This document shows, one piece after another, positions 45,428 through 54,164 of a stretch of 64,000 nucleotides of DNA (positions are counted from its first letter, which is position 1; every line of letters begins with the position of its first letter). The stretch spans positions 25,904 to 89,903 of the forward strand of contig DATKLE010000139.1 in assembly GCA_035542575.1 (NCBI GenBank). The letters run 5' to 3'. The notes beneath the pieces are model-generated. The model made no database searches. It was given only the letters and a program-made list of their open reading frames with translations, and had not been told where the DNA came from. Source of the stretch: JAIQET01 sp035542575. GTDB taxonomy: Bacteria; Acidobacteriota; Terriglobia; Terriglobales; Acidobacteriaceae. The position numbers and the translations under genes are program-made.

Positions 45428-45510
45428 GGAGTCAGTGGTCAGGTATCAGCATTCTACGGGGCTCGACACGGCGAAAGATCTCGTAGCGTTGACTCCTGAT
45501 TACTGACTCC
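45428..45510 (+). repeat. inverted repeat / possible terminator after the adaptor gene
   Basis: GGAGTCAGT (45428-45436) and ACTGACTCC (45502-45510) are perfect inverted copies; the match extends imperfectly to about 22 bases (18 identical). They are separated by about 40 bases and followed by CCCCTTTTATTG. It may terminate the adaptor transcript. Confidence 0.5.
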
Positions 45511-45623
45511 CGCCTCCCCTTTTATTGTTTGTGACTGCTGGTTGCCTTTCGTTGACCTGTGCGTCTTTACCGAGACGGATCAAGCGTGCCAGCATTCGGC
45601 CCGCGCGATCGAAAGGAGCACCC

Positions 45624-46544
45624 ATGAAGCGATCGACCTGCGTGTCTTCGATCCTGCTGCTGGCGGTCTGCGCCTTGCCCGCGGTGGCACGCGACTCCTA
45701 CCAGGGCTCATTTCAGCGCAGCTTCCAGGTCAGCGGTCCAGTACAACTCGAGGCCCTCACCCATTCCGGCGACATCACGGTGCGTAGTGGCCCGGCTGGG
45801 ACAGTCTCCATCAGCGGAAAAATCCATATGGGCGACCGCTGGTTCTCCGGCGACCGCCAAGCGGATGTCAGCGAACTCGAGAAGAACCCGCCTGTCCGCC
45901 AGTCCGGCAATTCCATCTACATTGATTACCCCAACGTGAGGAACATATCCATCGATTACGATGTCACCGTCCCGTCCGATACCAGCGTGCATAGCCACAC
46001 CGGCTCCGGCGACCAGCGCATCGAGGGCCTGCGCGGCAGTCTTGACCTGGAAAGCGGCTCCGGCGATATGCGGCTGACGGGCATCACCGGGGAGACCCGG
46101 CTGCACACCGGCTCGGGAGACGTGGACGTCCGTGACCTCAGCGGCGCCTTCAGCGCTGAAGCCGGCAGCGGCGACATCCGCCTCGATTCCAAAGGCGGCG
46201 GCGATGTGCAGGCGCACACGGGCTCGGGCAACATCGAATTGCGCGGCGTGAAGGGCACTTTGCGTGTCGAAGCCGGAAGCGGGGATGTGAGCGTGGAAGG
46301 CACTCAGACGGGAACCTGGGAATTGCGGACCGGCTCCGGCAATGTCGATCTCCGGTTGCCCGCCGATGCCGCCTTCGATCTGGAGGCATCCACAAGTTCA
46401 GGGAAAGTCGATACCAGCCGCCCAGTCACGATGACGGTTCAAGGCGACCTGCAACGTGCCCATCGCTCGCTCCACGGCAAGGTCAATGGCGGCGGTCCGC
46501 TTCTGACCGTCCACACCGGCTCGGGCGACGTCCGCATCGACTAA
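45624..46544 (+). CDS. exported DUF4097-type beta-solenoid protein (copy 1)
   Basis: About 306 residues from ATG 45624 (AAAGGAG upstream). The signal peptide is MKRSTCVSSILLLAVCALPAVA. The mature chain carries a repeated motif of about 20 residues, roughly (T/A/S)GSGDxxLxGxxGxxxx: HTGSGDQRIEGL, SGSGDMRLTGI, HTGSGDVDVRDL, EAGSGDIRLDSK, HTGSGNIELRGV, EAGSGDVSVEGT, RTGSGNVDLRLP, each a strand of an expected right-handed beta-helix. DUF4097 proteins resemble adhesin-like solenoids and occur in tandem in acidobacteria. It is 22 bases upstream of a paralogue, surely one operon. Confidence 0.8.
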   Translation: MKRSTCVSSILLLAVCALPAVARDSYQGSFQRSFQVSGPVQLEALTHSGDITVRSGPAGTVSISGKIHMGDRWFSGDRQADVSELEKNPPVRQSGNSIYIDYPNVRNISIDYDVTVPSDTSVHSHTGSGDQRIEGLRGSLDLESGSGDMRLTGITGETRLHTGSGDVDVRDLSGAFSAEAGSGDIRLDSKGGGDVQAHTGSGNIELRGVKGTLRVEAGSGDVSVEGTQTGTWELRTGSGNVDLRLPADAAFDLEASTSSGKVDTSRPVTMTVQGDLQRAHRSLHGKVNGGGPLLTVHTGSGDVRID

Positions 46545-46566
46545 CAAGCACTCCGAAAGGGGCCTT

Positions 46567-47544
46567 ATGAGAATCCGCCTCGGCTCAATGATCCTTGCTG
46601 CCGCCCTGGCGGCGGCACTCTGCCTACGTCCCCTGCCCGCTTTGGCTGCGGAAGGCAGCTTTCAACGCACCCTGCAAGTGACAGGCCCGGTCAACCTTGA
46701 CATCACCACCGGCTCGGGCAGCATTCAGGTCCGCACCGGTGGATCCAATGAGGTCCAGGTCACCGGGCACATCAAGAGTACGAGCTGGTTCAGCGGCGAC
46801 CCGGAGGAACGCATCAAGCGCATCGAATCCAATCCCCCGATCGTGCAGAGCGGCAACAACATTGACATCGGGCACATTGCGGACCGCGAGCTCTTCCACA
46901 ATATCTCGATCAGCTACGAATTGGTGGTCCCCGCTCAGACCCAGTTGCGTTCCCATACCGGCTCCGGCAATCAGAAGATCGAAGGCATTCAGGGCACGCT
47001 GGACGCCAGCGCTGGTTCCGGAGGCCTTAACATCTCCAACATCGGAAACACGGTGCGCGCCGACACCGGCTCAGGCAACATCACCCTCGACCACGTGAAG
47101 GGCAATGTGCGCACGCGGGCCGGCAGCGGCTCGATCGACGCTACCGATATTGCCGGGGGATTCGAGGCCGAGACCGGCAGCGGGCGCATCACCTTCGAGC
47201 AGACAGCGCCCGGCGCAGTGCGCGTGGGCACCGGTTCCGGAGGCATGGAACTGCGCGGCGTCAAAGGTTCATTGGAGGCCAAAGCCGGCAGCGGCAACAT
47301 CCACGCCGAAGGCGACCCGACCGGCGCCTGGACGGTGCACACCGGCTCAGGCGGCGTGCAGCTGCATTTCCCTGCCGACGCCAGCTTCGACCTGTCGGCC
47401 CACACCAGCTCGGGCTCGGTGACGGTGGATCACCCGGTCACGGTGCAGGGCTCTCTGGGACGCAAAGAGGTGCGGGGCAAGGTTCGCGGCGGCGGCGTGC
47501 CGGTAGAAGTAGAGACCGGCTCGGGGAATATCTTGATTCAGTAG
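46567..47544 (+). CDS. exported DUF4097-type beta-solenoid protein (copy 2)
   Basis: A 325-residue paralogue of the previous gene, with its own signal peptide (MILAAALAAALCLRPLPALA) and AAAGG upstream. Start segments are alike (EGSFQRTLQVTGPVNLDITT against QGSFQRSFQVSGPVQLEALT). It keeps the same 20-residue rhythm: HTGSGNQKIEGI, SAGSGGLNISNI, DTGSGNITLDHV, RAGSGSIDATDI, ETGSGRITFEQT, GTGSGGMELRGV, KAGSGNIHAEGD. The two are clearly a tandem duplication that has diverged. Predicted secreted or surface-bound beta-helix; ligand unknown. A BIME-like repeat pair follows the stop codon. Confidence 0.8.
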   Translation: MRIRLGSMILAAALAAALCLRPLPALAAEGSFQRTLQVTGPVNLDITTGSGSIQVRTGGSNEVQVTGHIKSTSWFSGDPEERIKRIESNPPIVQSGNNIDIGHIADRELFHNISISYELVVPAQTQLRSHTGSGNQKIEGIQGTLDASAGSGGLNISNIGNTVRADTGSGNITLDHVKGNVRTRAGSGSIDATDIAGGFEAETGSGRITFEQTAPGAVRVGTGSGGMELRGVKGSLEAKAGSGNIHAEGDPTGAWTVHTGSGGVQLHFPADASFDLSAHTSSGSVTVDHPVTVQGSLGRKEVRGKVRGGGVPVEVETGSGNILIQ

Positions 47545-47578
47545 CATTCGTCAGCGGATATTGGGGAGCCCCCCGGTG

Positions 47579-47785
47579 TCATCCTGAGCGGAGCTGGGCC
47601 ACGCGCTCCGCGTGGCCCAGCGGAGTCGAAGGATCCCTATCCTACAACTGCCCCATCAGCTCCTTGGCTGCATCTGCAATCGGAAAGAATACCCTGACGC
47701 GTTCACAGCAGAAGGAGCAGAATAGGGATCCTTCGACTGCGTCTCCGCCTCGCCAGGGCGAAGCGGATACTTCGCTCAGGATGAC
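47579..47785. repeat. BIME-like pair of palindromic elements (locus 3)
   Basis: This occupies most of the 382-base gap 47545-47926. Unit C (47579-47640): TCATCCTGAGCGGAG, core CTGGGCCACGCG/CGCGTGGCCCAG (47594-47620, 12-bp perfect stem, three-base loop), GGAGTCGAAGGATCCCTA. Unit D (47724-47785), inverted: AGGGATCCTTCGACTGCG, core TCCGC-TCGCC/GGCGA-GCGGA, CTTCGCTCAGGATGACA. The arms match units A and B at 25374-25604. The following 140 bases hold no recognised gene. Confidence 0.85.
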
Positions 47786-47926
47786 AACTCCAGGACGACC
47801 CAAAAGGCCGCAGACCGGCTGGTAAGCTGAAACACCGCCCATTACCTCGGTGCCTTGACGCTACCCAGACCCGCAGGTTACCTTCGCCATTTCCGGGGAA
47901 AATACTGCCTTAAAGTGAGGAGCATC

Positions 47927-48757
47927 TTGGAGCAGCGTCCCATCATCACCCTGACCACGGACTTCGGGCTGAACGACCATTTCATCGGCACCATCAAAGG
48001 CGTGATTCTGGGCATCGTTCCCGAAGCCGAGATCATTGATATCTGCCATTCGGTGCAGGCCTTCGACGTCCTCGACGGTGCCCTGACCATTGCCCAGGCC
48101 TACTCCTATTTCCCGGCGGGCACGATCCACCTCGTGGTGGTTGATCCCGGCGTAGGCACCGCGCGCCGTCCTATCATCGCCAGCAGCGAACGCCACTATT
48201 TCGTTGCTCCCGACAACGGCGTGCTGTCCCTCATCTATGCCCGCGAAGAGCGTATGCAGGTCCGGCATGTCACCTCCGAGCATTACTTCATGCAGCCGGT
48301 GAGCAATACCTTTCACGCGCGCGATATCTTTGCTCCGGTGGTGGCCTATCTTGCCAAGGGGATTGACAGCGAGAAGTTCGGCGATCCCATCGAAGACTAC
48401 GTGCGCTTCAACGCCCCCAAGCCCAAGCCAGTGGACGCGCAAACCCTGCGCGGTGTGGTGCTGAAGGTGGACCGCTTCGGCAATCTCATTACCAACATCA
48501 CGCCGCAAGACGCGCCCATGCTGTTCCAGCCGGAGCCGCCGCCGTTCAAGATCATCGTGGGCAAACGCGAGATCACGGAGATTAAAGCCGCCTACGCTCT
48601 GGGCGCCCCCGGGGAAGTCTTCGGACTGCTGGGCAGCATGGGCTACCTGGAAATCGCCGCCAACCGCGCCGCCGCCGCCCAGATTCTCGGCGTGGGCAAG
48701 GGCACGGACGTCAACGTGGTGCTGGAAACCTCCGCTGCGGCCGCGAATGGCCAATAG
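47927..48757 (+). CDS. SAM hydroxide adenosyltransferase (DUF62 family)
   Basis: About 276 residues from TTG 47927 (GAGGAG upstream; a GTG at 47915 is the alternative). The DUF62 fold is clear: ITLTTDFGLNDHFIGTIKGV, with the catalytic Asp near FG.ND, then VDPGVGTARR and FVAPDNGVLS, and C-terminal NLITNI. Known enzymes of the group use water to cleave S-adenosylmethionine to adenosine and methionine; fluorinase and chlorinase are relatives but need extra loop residues not obvious here. SAM hydrolysis is the conservative call. It is a single gene. Confidence 0.85.
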   Translation: MEQRPIITLTTDFGLNDHFIGTIKGVILGIVPEAEIIDICHSVQAFDVLDGALTIAQAYSYFPAGTIHLVVVDPGVGTARRPIIASSERHYFVAPDNGVLSLIYAREERMQVRHVTSEHYFMQPVSNTFHARDIFAPVVAYLAKGIDSEKFGDPIEDYVRFNAPKPKPVDAQTLRGVVLKVDRFGNLITNITPQDAPMLFQPEPPPFKIIVGKREITEIKAAYALGAPGEVFGLLGSMGYLEIAANRAAAAQILGVGKGTDVNVVLETSAAAANGQ

Positions 48758-48829
48758 CCTTCCACAGCGCAGAGAACCTTAATGGGTTGTCCTCTGTGAC
48801 TCTGTTTCTCTGTGGTGAATTCGCAGCGA

Positions 48830-49063
48830 CTACGAGCGTTTCGGCCCGGGGTGGGCGTAGCGTTCCATCTCTCCCGTCCACTTGAGGAACCGCCACAGGT
48901 TGCTGCGCTCCCGCCAGGCGAACTCCCAGAATTCCAGGAACCCGATCTGCGTCATCTTCACGCCGCAGTAGGTCTCGATCCGCCACAGAAGGTACGGGCT
49001 GCGCCATGGGGCAAGGCGGTGCCCCCGGGTGGCGTTCCACAGGAATCTGAGTATGTTACGCAT
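48830..49063 (-). CDS. small basic conserved-looking protein
   Basis: A 77-residue, Trp- and Arg-rich protein (MRNILRFLWNATRGHRLAPW...) with AGGCAG before its ATG. Six to seven tryptophans and no membrane span; WRSPYLLWRIETYCGVKMT is the most patterned part. Similar short Trp-rich proteins occur as single genes in acidobacteria by my recollection, but no function is known. It converges on the SAM-hydrolase gene. Confidence 0.55.
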   Translation of the reverse strand: MRNILRFLWNATRGHRLAPWRSPYLLWRIETYCGVKMTQIGFLEFWEFAWRERSNLWRFLKWTGEMERYAHPGPKRS

Positions 49064-49204
49064 CTGCCTGTAGTATAGCCGCCTTCCCGAAGGGACCTAT
49101 TTACCAGATGCTAGAATCGAAGGCGTATCCGAAGAAATTCAGCTTGCGGCGCCTCTTGCAGTGGGAAGATGCTGCAAGCAGCGTCTCTACCGCTTGATCG
49201 CCCG

Positions 49205-49561
49205 ATGCCCGACGATAACGCCCGCCTGAAGGCCGAAGACTACTACTATGCCGCGCTTGATCTCGTCGCCGACGGCGAGCACGAGCGGGCGCTCATCGAG
49301 TATCAGAAGTCGCTCGACGCCGATCCCAGCTTCACCGAGGCCATGCACGGTATGGCCCGCGCCTTGCAGGACCTGAACCGACTGGACGAAGCCATCGCGG
49401 TGGCTAAGCGCATCGCCGAACTCGATCCCGACGACGTCCTGGCCCATACCAGCCTGTCGGTGCTGTATCAGAAGAAAGGCATGATTCCCGAGGCGGAAGC
49501 CGAAGGCAACAAGGCGAGAATTCTGGGGTGGAAGCAGCAATTGAAGAAAAACGGTCGTTAG
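49205..49561 (+). CDS. small TPR protein
   Basis: A 118-residue protein from ATG 49205 with about two and a half tetratricopeptide repeats: ALIEYQKSLDADPSFTEAMH and EAIAVAKRIAELDPDDVLAH. No signal peptide is seen, so it is cytoplasmic. It probably mediates protein contacts. Its stop codon (TAG 49559-49561) sits in the first arm of an inverted repeat at 49560-49673, where it meets pilR tail to tail. Confidence 0.72.
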   Translation: MPDDNARLKAEDYYYAALDLVADGEHERALIEYQKSLDADPSFTEAMHGMARALQDLNRLDEAIAVAKRIAELDPDDVLAHTSLSVLYQKKGMIPEAEAEGNKARILGWKQQLKKNGR

Positions 49562-49673
49562 TCGTTGGTCGCTCATCGTTGGCTGCAGACGCACTCGGCG
49601 CAGTACGCCACTTCAGGTAGGACTCGCATTAATTGAAGATCGGCCAACGACCAACGGCCAGCGACCAACGACT
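49560..49673. repeat. inverted-repeat hairpin between convergent TPR and pilR genes
   Basis: AGTCGTTGGTCGCT (49560-49573) and AGCGACCAACGACT (49660-49673) are perfect 14-base inverted copies that overlap the stop codons of both genes. Between them lie more copies of the same word (CATCGTTGGC, GGCCAACGACCAACGG). It could end transcription from both sides. Confidence 0.65.
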
Positions 49674-51063
49674 ATAGTTCGTATTTCTTCATCAGATGCC
49701 GGAACGACCTATAGGAGATCTTCAGCAAGTCGGCTGCCCTGGTCTGCACGCCGTTGGACTGGGCCAGCGCGCTCAACAGCAGCGAGCGCTCGATGTCGGC
49801 AACATACTTCTCCATGTCGAGGCCCTCGGGAAGCACTGACCCCGGCGAGATCGCAGCGCCGCCGACTCCCACTCCCGCCGCCGCCGCCCGTGCCTTGGGC
49901 CGTTCTGCCGGCAGCTCCGCCCGCAGTTCGTCGCCGGTCTCCAGGGCTACGGCGCGCTCGATGGTGTTTTCCAGTTGCCGCACATTGCCCGGCCAGTCAT
50001 AGCCGCACAGCGCTTCCAGCGAGTGCGGATTCACCCGCAGAATGCTCTTCCCGGCGGCGGGCGCGTACTTCTTCAGGAAATGGTTGACCAGCAGCGGAAT
50101 GTCTTCGCGGCGGTCGCGCAGCGGCGGCACCTGGACCGGAATCACGCTTAAGCGGTAATAGAGGTCTTCGCGAAAGCTTTCTTCCGCCACCAGCTTGTCG
50201 AGATCGCGGTTGGTGGCGGCAATCACCCGCACGTCAATGGCGATCTCGTTGGTTCCGCCTACCGGCCGCACCGAGCGCTCTTGCAGCACGCGCAACAGCT
50301 TCACCTGCATGGTCAGCGTCATCTCGCTGATCTCATCCAGGAAGATTGTCCCCTGGTCGGCCACCTCGAAGAGCCCGCGCTTGTTCTGGTTGGCCCCGGT
50401 GAATGCGCCCTTCACGTAGCCGAACAGTTCGCTCTCCAGCAGGGTTTCGGGAAAGGCTCCACAGTTAATGGAGACGAACGGCTCAGCGGCCCGCGGTGAG
50501 CACACATGCACCGCCCGTGCTACCAGTTCCTTGCCCGTGCCGCTCTCGCCATAAATCAGCACTGTGCTCTGGGTCGAGGCCACCGTGCGCACGGTCTCCT
50601 TCAGCTTTTCCATCGCCGGACTTGCGCCCACAATGTTGTCCAGCGAGTTGCGCGCTGCCGCATCGCGCTTGAAGGCAAAGTTCTGCCGGCTGAGCGCGAC
50701 CTTCTCCAGCGCCCGCTTGACGGCGATCTTGATTTCGTCCACCAGCCCCGGAGACTTGCGGATGTAATCCGTCGCTCCGCCCGCCTTTACCGCTTCGACC
50801 GCCGCCTCGTAGTCGTCCACTGCGGTGATCAGAATGACCGCCGAATCCGGCGAAACCTGGTGGGCATAGCGCAACACTTCGATGCCATTGGTGTTCGGCA
50901 TCTTGATGTCGGTCACGACCACGTCGTACAGCGCGCCTTCGAGCTTCTTCTTCGCCGCTTCGCCGGAGTTGACGGTCTCGACTTTGTGCCCCTCGCGGCG
51001 CAGGGCGATGTCCATCATTTCGCAGATCGAGCGCTCGTCATCGCATACCAGGATGTTACCCAT
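49672..51063 (-). CDS. pilR: sigma-54-dependent pilus response regulator
   Basis: About 463 residues from ATG 51063 (GGAG upstream; the frame runs on to 51309 over pilS but without a start site). Order: receiver domain with phosphorylatable Asp52 (TDIKMP), AAA+ domain with Walker A GESGTGKE (172-179), the sigma-54 contact loop GAFTGA (219-224) and GTIFLDEI, and a Fis-type HTH at the C-terminus (AADLLKISYRSFRHLMKKY). It activates sigma-54 promoters, classically pilA. The start overlaps the pilS stop by eight bases, so they are translationally coupled. Confidence 0.95.
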   Translation of the reverse strand: MGNILVCDDERSICEMMDIALRREGHKVETVNSGEAAKKKLEGALYDVVVTDIKMPNTNGIEVLRYAHQVSPDSAVILITAVDDYEAAVEAVKAGGATDYIRKSPGLVDEIKIAVKRALEKVALSRQNFAFKRDAAARNSLDNIVGASPAMEKLKETVRTVASTQSTVLIYGESGTGKELVARAVHVCSPRAAEPFVSINCGAFPETLLESELFGYVKGAFTGANQNKRGLFEVADQGTIFLDEISEMTLTMQVKLLRVLQERSVRPVGGTNEIAIDVRVIAATNRDLDKLVAEESFREDLYYRLSVIPVQVPPLRDRREDIPLLVNHFLKKYAPAAGKSILRVNPHSLEALCGYDWPGNVRQLENTIERAVALETGDELRAELPAERPKARAAAAGVGVGGAAISPGSVLPEGLDMEKYVADIERSLLLSALAQSNGVQTRAADLLKISYRSFRHLMKKYEL

Positions 51064-52747
51064 GCGCTCTCCCTCCGGTGGCCGCCGCAGCCGCCGCCAT
51101 CTCGGCCGTTTGCGCGGCGCGGGCTGCGCGGCCTGCGTTCTCCGCCACCTCCAGACGCCGCAGGCGCAACACGAAGACGCTGCCCTTCCCCGGCTTGGAC
51201 CGCGCCCACACCTTGCCTTCATGCGCCTGCACGATCTGGTACACGATCGCCAGTCCCAGCCCGGTGCCTCCCTCGAAGTTGGATTGGAAAGGCTCGAAGA
51301 CCTTCTCAATGATCTGCGGGGTCATGCCGGGGCCGGTATCGGCAAAGTTAATCTGCCAGTCGTCCCCCATCGCCTCCAGCGAGACGCTCAAAGTCCCGCC
51401 GTTCCGCATGGCGCGCACGGCGTTTTCGCAGAAGTTCCAGAAAACCTGTTTGATCTTGTCGCCGTCCGCCAGCGTCAGCACTTCGTGGACGCCGTAATGA
51501 CGCTCGATCCGGATGCCGGTGCCCTGCGCCACCAGCCGGTGATCGAGCAGGGTCAAGGTATCTTCCAGCAAGGGCAGCAGGTCCACTGGCGCGAACTTGT
51601 ATTGCTTGCCCCGGGAATATGCCAAAAAGTCGGTAATGATGCTGTTCAACCGCTCCGATTCCCGGGTCACAATCTGCAGCAGCTGCCGGTGTTCTTCGCT
51701 CAGGTCGGGCACCTCCGACAACATGCTGACCGATCCCGCAATCGAGGTCAGGGGATTGCGAATTTCATGGGCAATGGCCGCCGCCAGCCGTCCAACCGCC
51801 GCCAGGCGGTCCTGCATGCGCATCTCCCGCTCCAGGCGGCGGATTTCGGTCAGATCGTCGAAGGTGTACACAAAACCCTGCGTCTCGCGCTCCCCGACCG
51901 TGAGCGCGGAAACCATCACCCGGAAGGTCTTGCGAAAATTGTTGGGCAGCAGGAAACGCACCTCTGCGTGCGCCCGCTCCGTTCCCACCTGGGGCAGGGG
52001 ATCGAGAAAGAGTTGGTGCACGGGCTGGCCCAGCAGCTGGCCCTCCGTCTGTTCCAGCAGCTTCTGCGCCGCCGGGTTGACTAGCGTGATGTGACCGTCC
52101 AGTCCGGTGGTGATCAACCCGCCGCTGATGGCCTGAATGATGTTCTGGTGCAATGCCTGCAGGTTCTCCAGCGCTCCGCTGGTGTCTTTCAGCTTTACAT
52201 CCACCTGGCGCAGCTTGGCGGCCAGCAGCCCGGTCAAGTAAGCAACCGCCAGATAAGCAAAAAGGTTGATGAAGATAATGGCCTGCAGCGCCCCCCATCC
52301 CGGGTGGGTTGTGGCAAACGAGGGCACTACCTCGAAGTAAGTCAGTTCCAGAACGGTTCCATAGAGCAGGAAGGCCAATGCCGCCGTCAGGTAGGCCCAG
52401 GCGCGGGGCAGCAGAATACAAGCCACGATGATGACCAGCGGATAGAGGAAGTTCAGCGAGCTGTCCACGCCTCCGGTGATGTACACCACCAGCGTCACCA
52501 GCAGCAGGTCGGTAAGCACCTGCAACAGGCATTGGATGCGGTATTCCTCCCAGAAGGACAGCAACAGCAGGTAGAAGACGGATATCGTGTACCACAGCAC
52601 GATGGTGCTAACGAACAGCCCTAGTGGCAGGGTGCTGGTGGTGAGCCGCGCCACCGCCAGCTCGATCCCCAGCAAGAATGTGAGGATGATGATGCGGACC
52701 TTGACCAGCCACGCCAGCCACAGCCGATCATCGAACATGGAATGCAT
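51056..52747 (-). CDS. pilS: pilus sensor histidine kinase
   Basis: About 563 residues from ATG 52747 (AGGA upstream). Six membrane spans lie in the first 190 residues (for example IIILTFLLGIELAVARL and TLVVYITGGVDSSLNFLYPL), followed by a PAS-like domain (about 210-330). The H-box is AIAHEIRNPLTS, the N-box FCENAVRAMR, then the DTGPGM and GTGLGLAI ATP-binding motifs. It senses a membrane signal, in other bacteria the pilin pool, and phosphorylates PilR. It overlaps pilR by eight bases. Confidence 0.94.
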   Translation of the reverse strand: MHSMFDDRLWLAWLVKVRIIILTFLLGIELAVARLTTSTLPLGLFVSTIVLWYTISVFYLLLLSFWEEYRIQCLLQVLTDLLLVTLVVYITGGVDSSLNFLYPLVIIVACILLPRAWAYLTAALAFLLYGTVLELTYFEVVPSFATTHPGWGALQAIIFINLFAYLAVAYLTGLLAAKLRQVDVKLKDTSGALENLQALHQNIIQAISGGLITTGLDGHITLVNPAAQKLLEQTEGQLLGQPVHQLFLDPLPQVGTERAHAEVRFLLPNNFRKTFRVMVSALTVGERETQGFVYTFDDLTEIRRLEREMRMQDRLAAVGRLAAAIAHEIRNPLTSIAGSVSMLSEVPDLSEEHRQLLQIVTRESERLNSIITDFLAYSRGKQYKFAPVDLLPLLEDTLTLLDHRLVAQGTGIRIERHYGVHEVLTLADGDKIKQVFWNFCENAVRAMRNGGTLSVSLEAMGDDWQINFADTGPGMTPQIIEKVFEPFQSNFEGGTGLGLAIVYQIVQAHEGKVWARSKPGKGSVFVLRLRRLEVAENAGRAARAAQTAEMAAAAAATGGRAHG

Positions 52748-52760
52748 GTGTTTCCTAGAT

Positions 52761-52829
52761 AGCTGGTGGCTGGCTGGCGGCTGGGAACGCCGGCTCTTGC
52801 CCAGCGACCAGCTGCCAGCCACCAACTGC
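52761..52829. repeat. intercistronic hairpin between pilC and pilS
   Basis: AGCTGGTGGCTGGC (52761-52774) and GCCAGCCACCAACT (52814-52827) form a 13-of-14 inverted repeat within a GGCTGGTGG-rich segment. It lies in the 88-base gap of the operon and may tune expression of the downstream regulators. Confidence 0.55.
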
Positions 52830-52835
52830 CTGTTC

Positions 52836-54044
52836 TTACCCGGCCAGCTTGGCGATCATGGAGAACAGCGGCATGTACAGCGAAATCACGATGCCGCCGA
52901 TCATGACGCCCAACAACCCGATGATGATCGGCTCCAGCATGGCCAGCATGTCTTTGGTGGCCGAGTCCACTTCGTCCTCGTAGAAGTCCGCAATCTTCTG
53001 CAGCATGGCGTCCATGGCGCCGGTAGCTTCGCCGACGCCGATCATCTGGGTCACCATGTTGGGGAATACTCCCGATTCCCGCAGGGGATCGACGATGGTG
53101 CGGCCCTCTTCAATGGCCTTGCGCACCTTCATCAGCGCTTCTTCCAGCACCGCGTTGCCGGAGGTCTTGGCAGTAATGCTGAGACCTTCCAGAATCGGCA
53201 CGCCGGAGGTGATCAGCGTGCCCAGGGTCCGGGTGAAGCGGGCCACCGCGATCTTGCGCAGCAGGACTCCCAGGACCGGCATCTTCAGCATCGCCCAATC
53301 CATGTAATACCGGCCGCGCGGATCCTTGCGGATCTGTTTGATCCCGAAGAAAAACCCGGCTATGCCGACAATGAAGAACCACCAGAAGTGACCCACGAAG
53401 GCGCTCAGCCCCATCACCACGCGGGTGGGAAGCGGCAGCGCCACGCCCAAGCCAACGAAGAGGTTGGCGAAGATGGGCACCACCCACTTGAGCAGGGCGC
53501 CCACGATCAGAAAGGCCAGCGAGACGACCGACACCGGGTAGATCAGCGCTGACTTCACGGCCGCGCGCAGTTTGACCGCCTTTTCGACATAGGTGGCCAG
53601 GCGCTGCAGAATGATGTCGAGAATACCGCCGGCTTCGCCCGCGTCCATCATGTTGGTGGTCAGGTCGTCGAACACCTTGGGATATTGCCGCATGGCATTC
53701 GCCAGGGTGGCGCCGCCTTCCACTGTGGTCCGCACGCCTGTCAGCGTCTTCTGAAACGTCGGGTTTTCCTGGTTGGCGGCCAGGATCTCCAGACATTGCA
53801 CCAGCGGCAGACCGGCATCGATCATCACCGAGAACTGGCGGAAGAAGATGGCAATCTCCTTGGTCTTCACTTTGCCGGTGCCAAAGGTGGGCATGGCGAA
53901 TTCCTTGCCCTTTTGGCGGATCGTTCCGGCTGTAATGTGCTCTCGCCGCAGTTGCGTGGCCAGCATCTGTTTGCTGGCTGCCGTCCGTTCGCCGCTGACT
54001 TTCTCACCGGCTGCATTCTTGCCCGAAAACGTGAAAACTGGCAT
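52836..54044 (-). CDS. pilC: type IV pilus inner-membrane platform protein
   Basis: A 402-residue T2SS-F family protein (AAGGAGAAGG before the ATG). Two homologous T2SSF domains (about 70-195 and 275-395), each ending in hydrophobic helices: ALIYPVSVVSLAFLIVGALL with a second span before residue 240, and PIIIGLLGVMIGGIVISLYM at the end. The N-terminal domain of about 60 residues is the PilC cytoplasmic module (VFTFSGKNAAGEKVSGERTA). It couples the ATPase motors to pilin assembly. Confidence 0.95.
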   Translation of the reverse strand: MPVFTFSGKNAAGEKVSGERTAASKQMLATQLRREHITAGTIRQKGKEFAMPTFGTGKVKTKEIAIFFRQFSVMIDAGLPLVQCLEILAANQENPTFQKTLTGVRTTVEGGATLANAMRQYPKVFDDLTTNMMDAGEAGGILDIILQRLATYVEKAVKLRAAVKSALIYPVSVVSLAFLIVGALLKWVVPIFANLFVGLGVALPLPTRVVMGLSAFVGHFWWFFIVGIAGFFFGIKQIRKDPRGRYYMDWAMLKMPVLGVLLRKIAVARFTRTLGTLITSGVPILEGLSITAKTSGNAVLEEALMKVRKAIEEGRTIVDPLRESGVFPNMVTQMIGVGEATGAMDAMLQKIADFYEDEVDSATKDMLAMLEPIIIGLLGVMIGGIVISLYMPLFSMIAKLAG

Positions 54045-54164
54045 GGTAACCTTCTCCTTACTGCGCTACCTTTGTTCCGGAACACCGGTTCGTGCGCGCC
54101 CCGGACCTCCACTTCCCTGTGTCCGCCGCATCGTGCGCGGGCCGGACGATTCCTTGCGAGCCGC

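Noticed and set aside
47927..48757. Fluorinase/chlorinase reading of the DUF62 gene
   Set aside because: No halogenase-specific insertion is recognisable; SAM hydrolysis is the common activity of the family.
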